Of a DNA stretch of 64,000 nucleotides, positions 60,159 through 64,000 are shown piece after piece. This stretch comes from Cannabis sativa (taxonomy: Eukaryota > Streptophyta > Magnoliopsida > Rosales > Cannabaceae), in the NCBI RefSeq assembly GCF_029168945.1, contig NC_083601.1:72405595-72469594 (forward strand). Reading direction: 5' to 3'. Below the pieces are notes generated by a model, which saw only the letters and a program-made list of their open reading frames with translations, made no database searches and was not told where the DNA came from. The translations under genes and the position numbers were made by a program. Numbering within the stretch: position 1 is the stretch's first letter; every line of letters begins with the position of its first letter.

Positions 60159-62318
60159 TCTCTATTTTGTTATGTTTTCTAATTTTTTTCTGTTGAATAA
60201 TAAGAAAAAAATAATGTAACCTCCCCATTCTTAATTTTTTATAATCTATTAGTATTCTTTTAAACTATTAATACTCTCATCTATATATATAGATATTTTA
60301 TTACACCCAAAAAATATGATATATGTATAGTAATTTTATAAACTTATATAATTAATTAATCTTTAACAATTCAAAATATATGCATACATATTTATATTGC
60401 AAAAAAGTATATACATATAGCTATATTTATATATCTATCTATATATTTATATATATATAATTATACAATTCTAATGTTAGGATAGATAATGTAATCCTTT
60501 AACTTTTCAAAGAGCTAATTTTTCTATTCTCTCATTTTTTCTCAAATTTTTATTCATTTTCTAATTATTTTAATTAATTATCTGTTAATTCATATTTACA
60601 TTAATATTTACATTGATTTTATGATAAATAAAGCTTTTGGCATTCTTCAAAAGAAAAAAAATTATTCAATAAATTCATGTTATAATTACAAAATTTATTT
60701 TAAGAGACCTTTGGTTATACCTCCTCATATTTCCATATAATATATATAGATGAGTTGAAGATATAAAAATACAAACACTTTGACACATATATGAAGATGG
60801 GAAGGGAAAAGAATTTTAAGAAGAGGATTAGAAAAATTGGAACAAGTTGCCATGGATGATCATATATGCTAAAAAAAAAATAGCATTTTATATGAGGTTT
60901 CTTTCTAATTATTTGTTTTCTCTATTTTTTTTTTTATATTTATTCATTTTTTTTTTTATTATTTTCATCATTTTATAATGTCAAGTATTCATACCTTTCA
61001 CTTCTCTATGTAAATATTTTAACAATACATTTGTGTTTTTTTTTTATCATTTTTTACTCCATTTTTTATACACATGTATAAATATTACATATATATAGTG
61101 TAATATTAGATACTTTCTCAGTTTTTCTCTTTCCTACTATTTGTATAATTTTTTAGTCTTACAATACATTTTTTCTCATTAAATATTGAGATGATTTATT
61201 AATGCATAGAGAATGTTATACCACTCTCAATAGTGTAGATGATGCAAAATAATAATGATCATACCTAAAAATAGAGGCAACTACAACAAGTACATGATGG
61301 AAAATATTATTTTTAATTTATTTATTTAAAATATATTTTGTGTTAATAAATGCTAATTGTTCTATATTTGTAATAAAATAAATGTCTTGACATTATTTTA
61401 ATATTGATTATGTGATCATGATACTCATTTTTAGCATTAAAAAAATTAATTGAACAATAATAATTCATCTCTAATAGGATTGTTAAAAACAAAAAATACT
61501 CTCGAAAGTGAAAAAAAAAACAATGATAATATAGAGAGGTGAGATGATATTTTATTTTTCAAATATCTTATTTTTCATAATTTTTGATAATTTCAATTTT
61601 TAATTTCACATAAATAATATAATTAAATAATTGATTTGTCTTAAAATAATAATAATAATAATAATTTAATTAAGTAAAAAGTAAAGTTATATGATCATTC
61701 AACTTATAATATTTATTTAAAAATAAATGCAACAATAATATGATAATAATTTTCCCACAACAAAAAAAACTAATTAAAGAGGTGGCGGTATATTCTTCTT
61801 TTGCTAATCTCTCTATTTTTGTAGTAATTTTAATATTTATTACAAATTATGAATAATGCTAATTAATTAATTAAGTTGTTGTATGTCTATTATTAAAAAA
61901 ATTAAGTAATAATTAATATTAATAATTGTAACTTATTATTGAAAGTTTAAATAATATTTTATATATTTTTTTATTAATTTATCAGTGAAAAAATATGTGT
62001 GTTATTAGTGACTATTAATTTTGTTTTAAAATATAGTGATCGTCGATTTTTAAGAAAAAATACACCTTAAAAACTTTTCTCAAAAGATATTTTAATAAAT
62101 TAATTGTTAATAATTAAAAAAATTCATATATGTAAGACTAAGAATGATAAGATAAATCATATTTTTTCAATGCATTTTTATTATTTTTTAGAAACTTCAG
62201 TTTTTTCTATAATATAACTTTGTAAAAAATTCACATTTAAAAAATAAACTTTTTTCAATAGTAATTATAGCTTATGATTTTTTTTAAGACCGCGCAACGC
62301 GCGGCTTTTGTTTCCTAG
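60159..62318 (+). mobile_element. Non-autonomous Helitron
   Basis: The 3' end is textbook: stem CCGCGC (62290-62295), loop AAC, stem GCGCGG (62299-62304), 10-nt spacer, CTAG at 62315-62318, then host T. The 5' end TCTCTATTTTG at 60159 coincides with the point where similarity to the leader of copy 2 (about 46979) stops; similarity resumes after CTAG at about 47934. No coding region. The base before TC is T, not the expected A, so the left end is slightly less sure. Confidence 0.85.
62290..62318 (+). terminator. Helitron 3' terminal hairpin and CTAG
   Basis: Six-bp GC-only stem with a 3-nt loop, followed after 10 nt by CTAG. This is the signal that ends rolling-circle transfer in Helitrons. 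Confidence 0.9.
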
Positions 62319-64000
62319 TTTAAAATAAATGAGTTATAGTATATTATTAGAAATTGAATTAATTAGTCAAAGGAAAATCTAGATAGGTGATATTTTTGCT
62401 TGAAGTATTTTTCTAAGTAATTATTACTTAAGTATTTCGAAAATATAAAGTTTTTATACTTTCTTTTTCAAAATACAATAAATATATTCTCATGAAAATT
62501 TATTTTGAGTTGCAAATTAATTTAAATTAATACAACTTAAATAATTTTCTTAATATTTATATAACAAAATTACTACTGAGATGGAAATAATTCAATTTAT
62601 TTCAATCACCATCTAAGTATAATTTTATAAATATTAAATTAAATTCTAATTTAGAATTTTAATTCTAAATTCGACATTTAATGAATATATTTTATTATAA
62701 ATAATAATGAAAATACATTTTAAAGAATGAGCTTTATTATTAAGATATTCGATCTCCATTGTTGGTTTTACATAGCGTTTGTTTTAGTGAGTAATCCTCC
62801 CTAATGGAGGAACGTTCATTAGCAAGTTCGCACCGTTTAATCTCGAAAGATAAGTAGGTTTGTATGTGTTTTATATTGTATGGATCACCCTAATGGTGGC
62901 GACTGTATTGACTTGCAAAATATGAAACAATGGTAGAAGCTCATAAGATAGAATAACCTTGACTCTCGCCTAAACGGGACAACGTTGGATTCCAATCTTG
63001 ATCGAATAAAAGGTTGCTAGAATGTTTAACATTTTAGATGAGCTGACAACTCTTTTCAATGGATGGTAGCTTTGACTCTCGCCTAAACGGGACACTGATA
63101 TCAGTTTGTTGAAAACCTTGGAAATTATTTAGGGTTGTACGTTTTAGTATTTTCACTTGTCATTCCTACTTGCTATATGTTTAATAATTTCTGAATTGTG
63201 TATGAATTTATATTGAACTAAGTTATTTTCTGTTATTAAATTGTAGTTTAATTTCGAATCTTTATTTTTGATCTAACTTGGTTTGTTTATCTAATGAGAT
63301 AAATCCCTAATGGATTTTCACCATTAGACATACATAATAGTGTTAGATCTCGAAAGATAAATATTGTATATGCAACATCTAGCAGTTCATCAATTGATGA
63401 CACCTTAGACTAGTATTTTTACAATATGAAACAAGAAGATTGTATAAATAAGATTACTTTGACTTTCACTAGTCGAAGCATCGTTGGATTCTTATTTAAA
63501 CAACGAAATTATCCTAATTCCTCTTAGCTTATTCATTTCGAATTAGCTCAATAATATATCATTGGATGAATGGTCTATAAATCATTTCATGTCATTCTAT
63601 TTTCTCTTAAGAAATTAAATGACATATGATTATAACCCGAAATTCTATTCCACAATGATATAAGTCCTCAATCTTAGAAATCTCCTACTTGTATGGGCAA
63701 ATCTGAGTTTAAATTAGTAGTGGTGGTCCAAGAAAGAATTACTCATTATATTTGGTACAAATTTAAGTCTTTGACTTTAATTTTAGAATCCAAATAGAAA
63801 TTTTCTTATATTTCTAATTCCAGAATACAATACAGTTACACTTTCACAAGTGTTTAATATCAATCTTCTATTAATGGATTCAAACTGTATGGAATATGAG
63901 TTTAGTATTCTGTGACCAGGATCCACTTGCACTATTCTAATAACTCTTTGATGTAACTAAACCTAAGTCATCAAAAGACACAACCACACATTTTTAATCT
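62319..64000 (+). other. Leader of large-LTR copy 4 after the Helitron
   Basis: Collinear with about 47934-49665 of copy 2 and onward to copy 1 at about 38300. It includes the CTCTCGCCTAAACGGGACA phrases near 62960 and 63078. Non-coding. Confidence 0.8.

Larger units (their letters stand above)
56477..64000 (+). mobile_element. Large-LTR copy 4, continues past the window
   Basis: 5' LTR 56477-58376, mutated primer site 58379-58395, leader to the window end, interrupted by a Helitron. It inserted into copy 3; the expected TSD is TTTTC (56472-56476), with the partner outside the window. The last bases correspond to copy 1 at about 38300, so pol would start near the edge. Confidence 0.88.

Noticed and set aside
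61640..61665. (AAT)n tract within the Helitron as a functional element
   Set aside because: A short simple repeat in AT-rich DNA, common by chance.

Overview
The window looks like gene-poor, AT-rich nuclear DNA from a flowering plant, most likely a eudicot. I saw no intact host gene. The plant assignment rests on the element types (Copia and CACTA elements, Mutator-like elements, Helitrons carrying RPA-like genes) and on captured fragments of plant genes (chloroplast SecE1 and the nucleolar GTPase NUG2/NOG2). Almost everything recognisable is transposable-element DNA, much of it nested. Many boundaries are fixed by target-site duplications (TSDs) readable in the sequence.

Layout, left part. 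1-900: AT-rich DNA with the tail of a LINE RNase H frame. 909-4698: a terminal-inverted-repeat (TIR) element with TSD TTA, split by a minus-strand solo LTR (1766-3658, TSD GTCTT). 4700-8090: AT-rich, with degenerate repeats and a LINE RNase H fragment. 8099-9574: a Pack-MULE (9-bp TSD, TIRs of about 245 bp) carrying pieces of two unrelated genes, a RanBP2-type zinc-finger gene and SecE1. About 11584-27438: a large minus-strand Helitron with RepHel transposase-helicase and a multi-exon RPA-like gene. A 5.9-kb CACTA element (12391-18266, TSD CCA) sits in an RPA intron, and a small Mutator-like element (26473-27419) sits just inside the Helitron 5' end. A second Helitron 5' terminus at 30450 precedes a spliced-structure fragment of NUG2.

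Layout, right part. 30478-31267 is a Copia LTR whose gag lies at 43002-43675. A complete 11.5-kb LTR element (31397-42940, TSD CTGAG) is inserted between them and itself contains a foreign solo LTR (39646-40426, TSD AAGAC). From 43676 to the window end are at least four more pieces of the same large-LTR family: an inverted LTR fragment, a copy lacking its 5' LTR and most of pol, a diverged copy with a truncated LTR, and a copy running off the window that is interrupted by a 2.2-kb non-autonomous Helitron (60159-62318).

Most notable points: the dual-gene Pack-MULE; the autonomous-type Helitron carrying RPA, a tandemly duplicated N-terminal exon and two similar 5' termini; the decayed CACTA gene combining an En/Spm-type domain with a Ulp1-like protease; and an LTR family with a leader of about 4.5 kb that carries a conserved hairpin and, in some copies, a GC-rich palindromic cassette downstream of the primer-binding site.

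Limits: all homology is recognised by eye from translated motifs. No alignment, database search or dating was run. Splice sites are inferred from GT/AG and phase.
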